Assembly (NCBI RefSeq): GCF_900187985.1
Contig: NZ_FZOA01000006.1
Location: forward strand, 1-64,000
DNA: 64,000 nucleotides
Reading direction: 5' to 3'
Source: Methylobacillus rhizosphaerae
GTDB taxonomy: Bacteria; Pseudomonadota; Gammaproteobacteria; Burkholderiales; Methylophilaceae
Below the pieces are notes generated by a model, which was given only the letters and a program-made list of their open reading frames with translations, made no database searches and was not told where the DNA came from. Shown piece by piece: positions 14,924 through 25,822 of the stretch (positions within the stretch are counted from its first letter, which is position 1; each line of letters starts with the position of its first letter). Position numbers and translations under genes: made by a program.

Positions 14924-16276
14924 TTACCTCATACCGGGGAAGCGCCCTTGCATGCTGCGCATAATTTTGCCAATGCCGCCCTTGGAGAACATTTTCATCA
15001 TTTTCTGCACTTCCTCGAACTGGTTGAGCAAGCGGTTCACTTCCTGCACCTGCACACCAGAGCCGGCGGCAATACGGCGTTTGCGTGTCGCCTTGATGAT
15101 TTCAGGCTTACGACGCTCTAATGGTGTCATCGCATTAATAATGCCCTCAATCCTGCGTAGAGCCTTGTCTCCAGCCTCATTATTGACCTGGCCGACCATG
15201 CCGGAGAGCTGAGCCGGCATTTTATCCATCAGTGCGCCCATACCTCCCATTTTGCGCATTTGCAGCATTTGCGACTTGAAGTCATCCAGATCAAAATTCT
15301 TGCCCGATTTGACCTTGTCTGCCAGCTTTTTGGCTTCCTCCAGATCAACATTTTTCTGTGCATGCTCAATCAGTGACAGCACATCTCCCATGCCAAGCAC
15401 GCGGGAGGCCATGCGTTCAGGATGGAATAGTTCAATGCCATCCACTTTTTCGCTGACCCCAATGAACTTGATCGGCTTACCTGTCACATGCCGCACAGAG
15501 AGGGCTGCCCCCCCACGCGCATCACCATCCAGCTTGGTCAGCACCACGCCTGTCAGAGGCAAAGTTTCGCCAAAGGCACGCGCGGTATTGACCGCATCCT
15601 GGCCTTGCATGGCATCCACGACAAATAGGGTTTCAATCGGATCCAGTAAATCATGCAACTGCTTGATTTCAGCCATCATGGCTTCATCAATACCCAGGCG
15701 CCCTGCAGTATCAAAAATCAATACGTCATAGAAATGTCGCTTGGCAAAATCCAGCGCTTGCGCAGCGATATCCACAGGCTTCTGTGTTGCATTGGAGTCA
15801 AAACAGTCAACTTCCAGGCTTTTCGCCAGCGTTTTCAATTGTTCAATCGCAGCAGGCCGATAAACGTCTGCACTGGCCAGCAGAACTTTTTTCTTCTCTG
15901 CCTTGAGCAAGCGAGCAAGTTTGGCTGAAGTTGTAGTTTTACCGGACCCTTGCAAACCTGCCATTAATACAATGGCAGGAGGGTTGGTAGTCAGGTTGAG
16001 CCCTGTGTTCTGCTCGCCCATCAGGCGGGTCAGCTCTTCATGCACCACCTGGATGACAGCCTGACCCGGTGTCAGGCTCTGTAGCACCTCGCGCCCCTGG
16101 GCACGCTCCTTGACCTGGTTGATAAACTCCTTGACCACTGGCAGGGCCACGTCGGCCTCCAGCAAGGCCATACGCACCTCACGCATGGCATCTGCGATAT
16201 TTTCTTCCGTGAGTCGCGCATGACCGCGCAGGGTTTTGACAACTTGTTGTAATCTACTGCTGAGGTTTTCAAACAT
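14924..16276 (-). CDS. ffh: Signal recognition particle GTPase Ffh (SRP54)
   Basis: 450-aa GTPase that binds 4.5S RNA and signal sequences and delivers ribosomes to FtsY at the membrane. NG domain: GLQGSGKTTTSAKLA (P-loop), DTAGR (G3), TKLDGDARGG (G4). The Met-rich M domain begins near residue 325 (MLQMRKMGGMGALMDKM), with the RNA-binding RRIAAGSGV motif near 400. Start at MFENLSSRL gives the normal length; upstream in-frame codons add non-conserved residues. Divergent from the CcsA-like gene, an arrangement common in beta- and gammaproteobacteria. Confidence 0.97.
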   Translation of the reverse strand: MFENLSSRLQQVVKTLRGHARLTEENIADAMREVRMALLEADVALPVVKEFINQVKERAQGREVLQSLTPGQAVIQVVHEELTRLMGEQNTGLNLTTNPPAIVLMAGLQGSGKTTTSAKLARLLKAEKKKVLLASADVYRPAAIEQLKTLAKSLEVDCFDSNATQKPVDIAAQALDFAKRHFYDVLIFDTAGRLGIDEAMMAEIKQLHDLLDPIETLFVVDAMQGQDAVNTARAFGETLPLTGVVLTKLDGDARGGAALSVRHVTGKPIKFIGVSEKVDGIELFHPERMASRVLGMGDVLSLIEHAQKNVDLEEAKKLADKVKSGKNFDLDDFKSQMLQMRKMGGMGALMDKMPAQLSGMVGQVNNEAGDKALRRIEGIINAMTPLERRKPEIIKATRKRRIAAGSGVQVQEVNRLLNQFEEVQKMMKMFSKGGIGKIMRSMQGRFPGMR

Positions 16277-16375
16277 GATAGGTACCGATGAATGCTGCCG
16301 TGCATAAATGCATGCGTCGGGCGGCTGCATGTTATAGTGTTGTGAATATATGAATTCTAACCCAAGTCATCCCGT

Positions 16376-17188
16376 ATGATTGTGTTTCTGCCTTTTATTA
16401 CTGCACTGATTTACCTGCTGGTGGCCGCAAACTATTGGCGCAGCACAAAAACGTCCAGTGCAACATCCCAACCTCATGCACAGCGCTGGCAATCTGGCCT
16501 GATCGCTATCGGCCTGGTTCTGCACGGGTTATCACTCTATTGCACACTGTTCTCCCAAGGGCTGAATCTCAGTTTCACCAATGCACTCTCGACGATTCTA
16601 TGGCTCACCGTACTGATTTACTGGGTCACCAACCTCAAGCACCATTTATACAGCCTGCAGGCTTTTGTCCTGCCACCCGCCGCATTCTTTGTCCTGCTCC
16701 AGGCCTGGCAGCCTGAAACACATGTAGTGCCATATGCCGAACAACCTTTATTCGTTGCCCATATGGTCATTGCCATGTTGGCTTACAGTTTACTGACCTT
16801 CGCAGCCCTGCATGCGCTGCTCATGATGGCAGCCGAACGCAAACTGCACCAGAAATCCAGCTGGCTCCGGCTTCCTGACTTCCCTCCCTTGATGACCATG
16901 GAAATCCTGCTGTTCCGCATCATCACCCTGGGATTCATATTGCTGACGCTCACGCTCATCAGCGGGATGATGTTTTCGGAGCTGTTGTTCCATCACCCCA
17001 TGCAGCTGACGCATAAGAACGTATTCACCATGTTGTCATGGTTGATCTTCGCTGGATTACTGTTCGGCCGCTACCGTTATGGCTGGCGAGGCCGCACTGC
17101 CGTACGCTGGACATTAAGCGGGTTTGTATTGCTGCTGCTGGCTTATGCGGGCAGCAAGTTCGTCCTGGAAGTCCTGCTGCACCGTTAA
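16376..17188 (+). CDS. CcsA/YpjD-like inner-membrane protein (cytochrome c assembly family)
   Basis: 270-aa protein with about eight transmembrane segments, of the CcsA/CcmC-type cytochrome c assembly family (PF01578), YpjD branch. Visible: N-terminal TM segment (FLPFITALIYLLVAANYW), HMVIAMLAYSLLTFAALHALLM with the conserved His-containing membrane helix, and the C-terminal THKNVFTMLSWLIFAGLLFGRY. The family handles heme or heme proteins in the membrane; the role of the YpjD branch is not settled. Beside ffh as in related genomes. Confidence 0.82.
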   Translation: MIVFLPFITALIYLLVAANYWRSTKTSSATSQPHAQRWQSGLIAIGLVLHGLSLYCTLFSQGLNLSFTNALSTILWLTVLIYWVTNLKHHLYSLQAFVLPPAAFFVLLQAWQPETHVVPYAEQPLFVAHMVIAMLAYSLLTFAALHALLMMAAERKLHQKSSWLRLPDFPPLMTMEILLFRIITLGFILLTLTLISGMMFSELLFHHPMQLTHKNVFTMLSWLIFAGLLFGRYRYGWRGRTAVRWTLSGFVLLLLAYAGSKFVLEVLLHR

Positions 17189-17194
17189 ACCGCA

Positions 17195-17857
17195 TCAGCG
17201 CAGACTGATGACGGGCCAGCCGGCCTCCTCTGCATACGTCTTGAGAGTAGGGTCCGGATCTACCGCCACAGGCTTATCTACCAGTTTCATCAATGGCAGG
17301 TCATTGTGGGAATCACTGTAAAACCAGGTGACCTCAAAGTCAGTAAGTGATTGCTTACGTTCAGCCAGCCATTGATTCAGCCTCATAATCTTGCCAGCCT
17401 GGAAACTGGGTGTACCCGTCACTTTACCGGTAAATTCTCCGCCCACTTCTTCCGGGGTGGTGCCAATCAGGTGTTCAATCCCGAACTCATGTGCGATCGG
17501 ACCGGTCACAAAGCTGTTGGTTGCCGTAATGATCATGAGCAGATCGCCGTTCTGCCGATGTTTTTCTACCAAGGCACGTGCTTTCCCGGTAATCATCGGA
17601 CGGATTTTCTCCACCATGAACTCCTGATGCAAAGCATCGAGTTCGCTACGCTTATACGCGCTTAATGGTTTCAACTGAAAATCCAGGAAAGCATGGATAT
17701 CCAGCCTTCCCGCTTTGTAATCCTCGTAAAAAGCGATATTCCTGGCCAAATGCTCCTTTTCATTGAGTAAACCTTTGGCGATAAGGAACTGTCCCCACTG
17801 GAAGTCACTATCCCCTGCAAGAAGCGTGTTATCAAGATCAAATAATGCGAGCTGCAA
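17195..17857 (-). CDS. HAD-superfamily phosphatase, subclass IB (SerB-like)
   Basis: 220-aa haloacid-dehalogenase hydrolase of the HAD-IB family. Motif I LFDLDNTLL with nucleophile Asp7 and Asp9, motif II ITATNSF, motif III Lys in FQAGK, motif IV YSDSHNDLPLM. The helical cap after motif I is as in phosphoserine phosphatase-like proteins. Substrate not determinable; likely a small phosphomonoester. Convergent with the CcsA-like gene (6 bp between stops). Confidence 0.87.
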   Translation of the reverse strand: MQLALFDLDNTLLAGDSDFQWGQFLIAKGLLNEKEHLARNIAFYEDYKAGRLDIHAFLDFQLKPLSAYKRSELDALHQEFMVEKIRPMITGKARALVEKHRQNGDLLMIITATNSFVTGPIAHEFGIEHLIGTTPEEVGGEFTGKVTGTPSFQAGKIMRLNQWLAERKQSLTDFEVTWFYSDSHNDLPLMKLVDKPVAVDPDPTLKTYAEEAGWPVISLR

Positions 17858-17953
17858 ATTATTTCTCCATCTACGGAAAAATTGTTAGAGTTTAGCCTAT
17901 GGACATCAAGTGTGCGACCTCAAACCCGAATCCACACCGGATACTAACTGGCA

Positions 17954-18622
17954 ATGAATCTACCTGAACACCTGGTGCCTCTCGGCTGGCAATGGAGTGC
18001 CAATGCGCTGGCGCTGGCATTGCTTGCCTACGCTGTCATCAAGGCACCCTGGCAACACTTGAAGTCCCCGGCATTGCAACATGTGTTCCTTGGTTCAATG
18101 GTTGCCCTGATGGTGCTCTGGAGCATCAAGGCCGGCATACGACCAGGCTTGAATATCCACCTGCTCGGAGCCACTGCCTTGTGCTTGATGTTCCGCTGGC
18201 AATTGGCCCTGGTGGTACTGGCTGTAGTGCTGGTCAGCATTACGGCCTTTGGCATGGCAAACTGGCAAACACTGGGGATCAACTATCTGATCATGGCCGT
18301 CATTCCGGTCGCCTTCAGCGCCACCCTGTTCCGTCTGGTGGATGCTAAATTACCCAACCACCTGATTATCTATATTTTTGTCTGCGGCTTTCTAAACGGA
18401 GGACTCACCATCAGCCTCTGCGGCTTGAGCGCAGTAATGATACTGATCGCCATGCAAGCGTATCCCGCCAACTATCTATTCAGCAACTACCTGCCTTATT
18501 TCATCCTCATTGCCTGGTCCGAGGCTCTGCTGACTGGCATGGCTATTACCCTCATGACCGCCTTCCGCCCACACTGGCTTGCCACCTTCAGTGACAAGCG
18601 CTACCTGGGCAGCAAACACTGA
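17954..18622 (+). CDS. CbiM-like energy-coupling factor transporter permease
   Basis: 222-aa integral membrane protein of the CbiM family (PF01891), the substrate-binding membrane component of ECF-type cobalt/nickel transporters. About seven hydrophobic segments; family features LNIHLLGATALCLMFRWQLAL and NYLPYFILIAWSEALLTGMAIT are visible. The classical N-terminal MHIxEG metal-binding segment is reduced to MNLPEHLVPL, where the His may serve. No CbiN/Q/O partners or cobalamin riboswitch are adjacent, so it is a stand-alone form; metal specificity is open. Confidence 0.75.
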   Translation: MNLPEHLVPLGWQWSANALALALLAYAVIKAPWQHLKSPALQHVFLGSMVALMVLWSIKAGIRPGLNIHLLGATALCLMFRWQLALVVLAVVLVSITAFGMANWQTLGINYLIMAVIPVAFSATLFRLVDAKLPNHLIIYIFVCGFLNGGLTISLCGLSAVMILIAMQAYPANYLFSNYLPYFILIAWSEALLTGMAITLMTAFRPHWLATFSDKRYLGSKH

Positions 18623-18627
18623 ATAGC

Positions 18628-19500
18628 TTATCGGCGGCGGCCCAGTGGCAATACCAGTACCACTGCCAGCATAATCAATACAAGCGCATAAAACTCAGCA
18701 TGCCCAAGTGCCTCTCCCGCCAACCATGCACCCAATATCATGGCCACCAGCGGGTTCACAAATGCATAGCTGGTTGCCAGCGCAGGCCGGACGGCATTGT
18801 ATAAAAACAAGTACGCACTGTAGGCAATCAACGAACCAAACACAATCAGGTACAGCACAGCGTAAATAGCTGCTGGTTCTATCGTTTGCGGTATGGCCTC
18901 GTGATGCATCCAGCTGGCTCCCAGCAACATCACGCCACCACATAACATTTGTGCAGCACTTGCCATGACACCTTGCGGCATAGGCAGGTGCTTACCCAGC
19001 AGTGAGCCAAATGCCCAGCTTGCCGAGGCCAACAGCAATACCATGGCGCCCAACGGACTGGCCCGCATTTCCGCACCCAGGTTCAATACGACAACACCTA
19101 CAGTACCCAGCAGGATACCAAGCCATTCCCGGCTACTGGGGGCATATCCCCAAATGCGGGAAAATACTGCAGCCCACAACGGCATGGTTGCTACCGCAAG
19201 CGCAGCTACTCCAGATGACACAGTCTGCTCGGCATAGGCCACACCACCATTGCCAATCACCAATAAAAATAGGCCCACCAGCGACGCCCCACCCCATTGC
19301 CTGAGTGTAGGCGCAGGTTTTCCTCGCCAGCGCAACCAGAGATACAAGACACCTCCAGCCACAATAAAACGAATCGCTGCCATCATAAAGGGCGGCAAGC
19401 TTTCAATGGCAATGCGCATGGCAAGATAAGTTGACCCCCATATGAAGTACAGCGCAAACAATGCAAGGCCGATCAATATATGCTGGCGCGAGAAATGCAC
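18628..19500 (-). CDS. EamA/DMT-family transporter
   Basis: 290-aa exporter-type permease of the drug/metabolite transporter superfamily (10 TM, two EamA repeats; YedA-like). Repeat 1 begins LALFALYFIWGSTYLAMRIA and repeat 2 near ASASWAFGSLLGK; the conserved AYLFLYNAVRPALATSYAFV-type segment precedes the C-terminal helices. The start is placed at the GTG preceded by AAAGGA (spacing ~6); the earlier TTG at 19539 lies beside the upstream gene's terminator. Likely exports a small metabolite; substrate unknown. Convergent with the CbiM-like gene. Confidence 0.86.
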   Translation of the reverse strand: MHFSRQHILIGLALFALYFIWGSTYLAMRIAIESLPPFMMAAIRFIVAGGVLYLWLRWRGKPAPTLRQWGGASLVGLFLLVIGNGGVAYAEQTVSSGVAALAVATMPLWAAVFSRIWGYAPSSREWLGILLGTVGVVVLNLGAEMRASPLGAMVLLLASASWAFGSLLGKHLPMPQGVMASAAQMLCGGVMLLGASWMHHEAIPQTIEPAAIYAVLYLIVFGSLIAYSAYLFLYNAVRPALATSYAFVNPLVAMILGAWLAGEALGHAEFYALVLIMLAVVLVLPLGRRR

Positions 19501-19540
19501 ACTTTGTCCTTTCAAGACTGAATGCTGGCTTTGCAGCAAT

Positions 19541-19566
19541 AAAAAAGGCGCCCTGCAAGGCGCCTT
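19541..19566 (-). terminator. Rho-independent terminator of rnk
   Basis: Arms AAGGCGCC and GGCGCCTT (19545-19552, 19559-19566) followed, on the minus strand, by a U-run from the A-tract at 19541-19546. It lies 19 bp after the rnk stop and separates it from the transporter gene. Confidence 0.85.
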
Positions 19567-19584
19567 ACTTCATCATCCACCATT

Positions 19585-20001
19585 TCAGAGATGGAAATCA
19601 CCAGCAGCCTCAGGCTGATAATCAACTTTAAGAATCTTGTACTGGCGCACACCACCCGGCATGGCCCAGTCAATCACATCACCTACCCTGTAACCCAGGA
19701 TGGCAGTACCTAACGGCGCCACCACGGAAATACGATTGGCAGAGGCATCGGCATCAGTAGGAAACACCAGCGTGCAGTGTATTTCATGACCATTTGCCTC
19801 GTCGCGCAGCAACACGCGTGAGTTCATGGTCACCACGTCGGCACCCACCTGTTCAGAGGTCACTTCCTCGCTACGCGCCAGTTCATCTTCAAGGCGGGCC
19901 AGGTTGCCTGCCTCGGGAAAACCGTTTTTGCGCAATTGCTCAATCATGGAAAACAACCTGTCCATATCAAAACTTGTTACCTGGATTGCACCTTGCAACA
20001 T
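19585..20001 (-). CDS. rnk: Rnk-like nucleoside diphosphate kinase regulator (GreA/GreB C-terminal fold)
   Basis: 138-aa protein matching the Rnk family: a short N-terminal helical region (residues 10-55, LARLEDELARSE) and a GreA/B C-terminal domain with VVTMNSRVLLRD, ISVVAPLGTAILGYRVGD and VDYQPEAAGD at the end, all typical of Rnk. It binds RNA polymerase in characterised relatives, but lacks the long GreA coiled coil. ATG start with GGAATCC upstream. Separate unit with its own terminator, 62 bp downstream of leuA on the same strand. Confidence 0.88.
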   Translation of the reverse strand: MLQGAIQVTSFDMDRLFSMIEQLRKNGFPEAGNLARLEDELARSEEVTSEQVGADVVTMNSRVLLRDEANGHEIHCTLVFPTDADASANRISVVAPLGTAILGYRVGDVIDWAMPGGVRQYKILKVDYQPEAAGDFHL

Positions 20002-20063
20002 GAGGATTCCTTTACCTTTATCTTGATGATTTTTTCGATCGTTGAATTAATTATTCTTGCCTG

Positions 20064-21596
20064 TTAAACCTGGGGATGCGCCCGCTCGGTATTGGCATGC
20101 AGTTTATTCAGCCCATTCAAATATGCTTTCGCTGACGCAATCACGATATCGGTATCCGCGCCCTGCCCATTCACAATACGACCGCCCCTGGACAAACGCA
20201 CAGTCACTTCTCCCTGCGCATCAGTCCCACTGGTGATGTTATTGACAGAATAGAGCAGCAATTCAGCACCGCTACCCACAATCTTCTCAATGGCCTTGAA
20301 CGCCGCATCCACAGGACCACCGCCATCAGCCTCTGCGCGCAACTCTTTGCCATTTTCGGTCACAGTCACCACGGCATGCGGCGTCTCGCCTGTCTGTGAG
20401 GCCACTTGCAGGTAGGCCAGTTTGAAATGTTCCTCGTTGACGACATTCTCACTGAGCAAGGCCTGGATATCCTCATCAAAGATCTCTGATTTTTTATCGG
20501 CAAGCTCCTTGAAGCGGGCAAAAGCAGCATTCAAGGCATCTTCTCCATCCAGTGCAATCCCCAGCTCCGCCAGGCGAGTACGGAACGCATTGCGACCCGA
20601 CAATTTGCCCAGGGTCAGCTTATTGGCCCCCCAGCCTACATCCTCGGCACGCATGATTTCATAAGTCTCGCGGTGCTTGAGTACACCATCCTGGTGGATA
20701 CCAGACTCATGAGCAAATGCATTGGCACCGACAATCGCCTTATTTGGCTGAACCGGATAACCGGTAATCGTCGATACCAGCTTCGATGTCGTCACGATTT
20801 GTGTTGCATCAATCGTGGTATCAAGCTGAAAAACATCACGACGCGTCCTGACAGCCATCACTATTTCTTCCAGGCTGGCATTGCCCGCTCGCTCGCCAAG
20901 ACCATTGATGGTGCATTCCACCTGACGCGCACCAGCCAACACCGCAGACAAGGAATTGGCAACGGCCATGCCGAGATCATTATGACAATGAGTGGACCAG
21001 ATAACCTTATCCGAGTTCTTCACGCGCGCAATCAACTGCGCCATGCGCTCACCCCATTGCTGCGGCACAGAATAACCTACCGTATCCGGTACATTGATGG
21101 TTGTGGCTCCAGCCTCAATGACGGCATCAAACACTTGCACCAGAAAATCCATGTCGGAGCGCACAGCATCTTCAGCAGAAAACTCCACATCATCCGTATA
21201 TTCCAGTGCCCATTTGACTGCCTGCACGGCACGCTCCAACACCTGTTCCGGCGTCATGCGCAATTTGTTCTGCATATGAATGGGACTGGTGGCAATGAAC
21301 GTATGAATACGACGCTTCCTGGCAGGACTGATCGCCTCCCCAGCCCGGCGGATGTCATTTTCGTTGGCACGTGCGAGAGAACAGACCGTAGATTCGGTAA
21401 TGACTTCAGCAATCGCGCGAATGGCATCAAAGTCACCCGGACTTGCTGCCGCGAACCCTGCCTCAATCACATTGACACCCAGCTTTTCCAGCTGGCGTGC
21501 AATTCTCAGCTTTTCATCCTTCGTCATGGCAGCTCCAGGGCTTTGTTCGCCATCGCGCAAGGTAGTATCAAAAATGATGAGGTGATTCTGTGTCAT
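20064..21596 (-). CDS. leuA: 2-isopropylmalate synthase
   Basis: Condenses acetyl-CoA with 2-oxoisovalerate in the first committed step of leucine synthesis. 510 aa, the usual bacterial length. HMGL-like catalytic TIM barrel: [16 protein letters not shown] (metal Asp), [15 protein letters not shown] (metal His pair), [19 protein letters not shown]; then the LeuA allosteric domain (about residues 370-510, with [13 protein letters not shown]) that mediates leucine feedback. In related genomes pssA and leuA are adjacent; here a C13 peptidase gene lies between. A leader peptide candidate lies upstream. Confidence 0.96.
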   Translation of the reverse strand: MTQNHLIIFDTTLRDGEQSPGAAMTKDEKLRIARQLEKLGVNVIEAGFAAASPGDFDAIRAIAEVITESTVCSLARANENDIRRAGEAISPARKRRIHTFIATSPIHMQNKLRMTPEQVLERAVQAVKWALEYTDDVEFSAEDAVRSDMDFLVQVFDAVIEAGATTINVPDTVGYSVPQQWGERMAQLIARVKNSDKVIWSTHCHNDLGMAVANSLSAVLAGARQVECTINGLGERAGNASLEEIVMAVRTRRDVFQLDTTIDATQIVTTSKLVSTITGYPVQPNKAIVGANAFAHESGIHQDGVLKHRETYEIMRAEDVGWGANKLTLGKLSGRNAFRTRLAELGIALDGEDALNAAFARFKELADKKSEIFDEDIQALLSENVVNEEHFKLAYLQVASQTGETPHAVVTVTENGKELRAEADGGGPVDAAFKAIEKIVGSGAELLLYSVNNITSGTDAQGEVTVRLSRGGRIVNGQGADTDIVIASAKAYLNGLNKLHANTERAHPQV

Positions 21597-21672
21597 GGCA
21601 TAGGTTCCATCAACGTTATGAGTTTCAAGAGCAGGAGCGTCTAAGTAGAAAAAAGCTTGGAAAGGAAAAGTA

Positions 21673-21759
21673 CTAGCGCGGACTGCGCAGCATCAGGCCT
21701 GCAGTGACCAGACTGGTCACCGCAATGGAAAAATTCAGATTGTGCCTGAGGGTTTGCAT
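21673..21759 (-). CDS. Possible leuA leader peptide, 28 aa
   Basis: ATG frame reading [20 protein letters not shown] then eight further residues and TAG, with five Leu in 28, ending 76 bp before leuA. A promoter-like pair TTGCCT and TATATT (minus strand, -10 at 21770-21775, spacer 17) puts the transcript start about 4 nt before the ATG, so translation would be nearly leaderless; there is no Shine-Dalgarno. A 17-bp palindrome lies inside it. A regulatory upstream frame is plausible but unproven. Confidence 0.3.
   Translation of the reverse strand: MQTLRHNLNFSIAVTSLVTAGLMLRSPR
21704..21720. promoter_or_regulatory. 17-bp palindrome upstream of leuA
   Basis: Perfect arms GTGACCAG and CTGGTCAC around a single A, within the putative transcribed leader of leuA and 107 bp before its start. 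It could be an operator or an RNA hairpin that takes part in attenuation. Inferred from symmetry only. Confidence 0.35.
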
Positions 21760-21869
21760 AGGTGGATTGAATATAAATCTTTTCCTCTCGCAAGGCAAGC
21801 TGGAGCCTTGGCGGGATCGCGGAATTCAGGCAGGATGGCAGAAACAACCAGCGATTGCATGAATCCCGT

Positions 21870-23240
21870 ATGTCTTCCACCTTTACACCCTTGCACACTT
21901 TTTTTCTCCGTGGATTACAAAGCGCATTTTTCCTGAGAGTTTCCTTGACTGGCCTGCGCATCAGCCCCTTGCAATTGCTATGTTTGCTGATCATCACAAC
22001 GGCCATCAGTATTCTGTCGGGACGCTTCACCGTATTTGGCAGTGCTGAGTTCATGCCCAAAACCTTGCTCTGGGGATGGTTACTGGTATTACTGCTGCTC
22101 TGGTTATGCTGGTACCTTAGTGAACATGCACGCCAGCCTGCATCACCAGTCCAGGCAATAGCGTTATTTGCTGTCGCCACGACACAAGCCATCGTACTGG
22201 ATATCATCAGCACTGCTGCCTATGTCGGCTTCATCCAACAGATGGATATAGAAGGCTCAATCTGGCACTGGAGTTTATATATTGTGGCCAGCCTGTGGAC
22301 AGCCATGGCATTGTGGCTGCTGCTCACCCGTACAACACAAGTACGTGGCAGGCTGATCCTGTTAGCCGGTATATTTGCACTCAGCACACCAGTCATTATC
22401 CATATCTCCCAACCCCCAGCGTATTGGCAGGCAGAGTCTGATGATGAAGAAAATATATCGATAGAAAGCAGTCTGCAACTAACTCCAGAGAAACTGGAAA
22501 TACAATTACAACTTGCCAACCAGCAACGTGCGGCGCTCACAGCAGAAAGACCAGGAGTTGTTGACTTGTTCAGCATCAGTTACTCACCTTACGGTGATGA
22601 TGCCGTCTTTCTGCGCGAGAGCAGCATGGTCAATGCCGTCATTGAAGAACGTTTTGATGCGGCAGGTCACATGCAGGAACTGGTCAACCACCCTGCCACG
22701 CTGGAGAGTTTGCCCTGGGCCAGCCTGGAGAATCTGGAGCGTGCCATCAACCGCGCGGCTGACCGCATGAACAGGGATGAGGATGTATTATTACTCTATC
22801 TCACCTCTCATGGCGCCAAGAATGGAGAACTGAGCGCTACGTTATGGCCTTTGGAAATGCGCAGCCTCACGCCACAGACCCTTAATTTATGGCTGGACAA
22901 GGCTGGAATCAAGCATCGCATCATCGTGGTGTCCGCCTGCTATGCAGGCAGCTGGATAGAACCACTGCAAAACGAGAACTCACTCATTATGACTGCCGCT
23001 GATGCCACGCATACATCCTTTGGGTGTGGCAGCAGCTCAGAACTGACCTTCTTTGGCCGCGCCGTCTTCGACGAAGCCTTGCGCACCACCTATTCTTTTG
23101 AGGATGCATTCCAACAAGCAGTACCCATCATCCGTGCCCGCGAACAGGAAGCTGGCAAACCGGATGGTTTCTCCAATCCGCAAATCTATATCGGCAGCAG
23201 AATACATTCTGTGCTGCAATCCCTGCAGCACAGAAGTTGA
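21870..23240 (+). CDS. Membrane-bound C13-family (caspase-like) peptidase
   Basis: 456-aa protein: N-terminal membrane domain of about five helices (roughly residues 25-190), then a soluble peptidase C13 domain (legumain/GPI8 clan CD). The catalytic dyad is visible: His314 in YLTSHGAKNGE and Cys357 in VVSACYAGSWIE, followed by MTAADATHTSFGCG. Clan CD enzymes cut after Asn or Asp; bacterial members are little characterised. Start: ATG at 21870; a TTG in frame at 21855 is possible; neither has a clear ribosome binding site. It is inserted convergently between pssA and leuA. Confidence 0.82.
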   Translation: MSSTFTPLHTFFLRGLQSAFFLRVSLTGLRISPLQLLCLLIITTAISILSGRFTVFGSAEFMPKTLLWGWLLVLLLLWLCWYLSEHARQPASPVQAIALFAVATTQAIVLDIISTAAYVGFIQQMDIEGSIWHWSLYIVASLWTAMALWLLLTRTTQVRGRLILLAGIFALSTPVIIHISQPPAYWQAESDDEENISIESSLQLTPEKLEIQLQLANQQRAALTAERPGVVDLFSISYSPYGDDAVFLRESSMVNAVIEERFDAAGHMQELVNHPATLESLPWASLENLERAINRAADRMNRDEDVLLLYLTSHGAKNGELSATLWPLEMRSLTPQTLNLWLDKAGIKHRIIVVSACYAGSWIEPLQNENSLIMTAADATHTSFGCGSSSELTFFGRAVFDEALRTTYSFEDAFQQAVPIIRAREQEAGKPDGFSNPQIYIGSRIHSVLQSLQHRS

Positions 23241-23241
23241 A

Positions 23242-25344
<2,103 letters not shown>

Positions 25345-25434
25345 AAGCGTATATGCCACACTGTGTTAGAATTTTGGGCTAATATTTTGCGTCTATTTAA
25401 GTAACATACCCACTCTTATTAGAAAGGTTTACCC

Positions 25435-25755
25435 GTGTTAATTGCTTCTGCATATGCTGCTGACGCTGCTCAAGCCACGCCTGACTGGACCAGCTTCCTG
25501 CCACTGATTGTTATTTTCGTGCTGTTCTGGTTCATGCTGATCCGCCCACAAATGAAACAAGCCAAGGAACAGCGCAAACTGATCGAAGCCTTGCAAAAGG
25601 GTGATGAAGTCACTACCAGCTCCGGCATTGTCGGCCGCATCACGAAAGTAGCTGAAGGTTACATCAGCCTGGAAATAGCCCCAGAAACCGTGATTACAGT
25701 GCAAAAGCACACTGTGCAAACGCTGTTGCCCAAGGGCACCATCAAATCCCTGTAA
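25435..25755 (+). CDS. yajC: Preprotein translocase subunit YajC
   Basis: 106-aa inner-membrane protein associated with SecDF-YidC. One hydrophobic helix (residues 19-37, FLPLIVIFVLFWFMLIRPQ, the family's IRPQxK signature follows) and a small cytosolic domain (KGDEVTTSSGIVGRI). GTG start. Lies between tgt and secD as usual. Confidence 0.95.
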   Translation: MLIASAYAADAAQATPDWTSFLPLIVIFVLFWFMLIRPQMKQAKEQRKLIEALQKGDEVTTSSGIVGRITKVAEGYISLEIAPETVITVQKHTVQTLLPKGTIKSL

Positions 25756-25822
25756 GCACTTGCTGCCTATTTGACTTCCGATCTTTAAAACATCACTGAA
25801 ACACTGAAATGCGAGCTGCTTC

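Noticed and set aside
20673-21644. 323-codon open frame on the plus strand
   Set aside because: Antisense shadow of leuA; composition (Arg/His-rich) reflects reading the complementary strand of a conserved gene.
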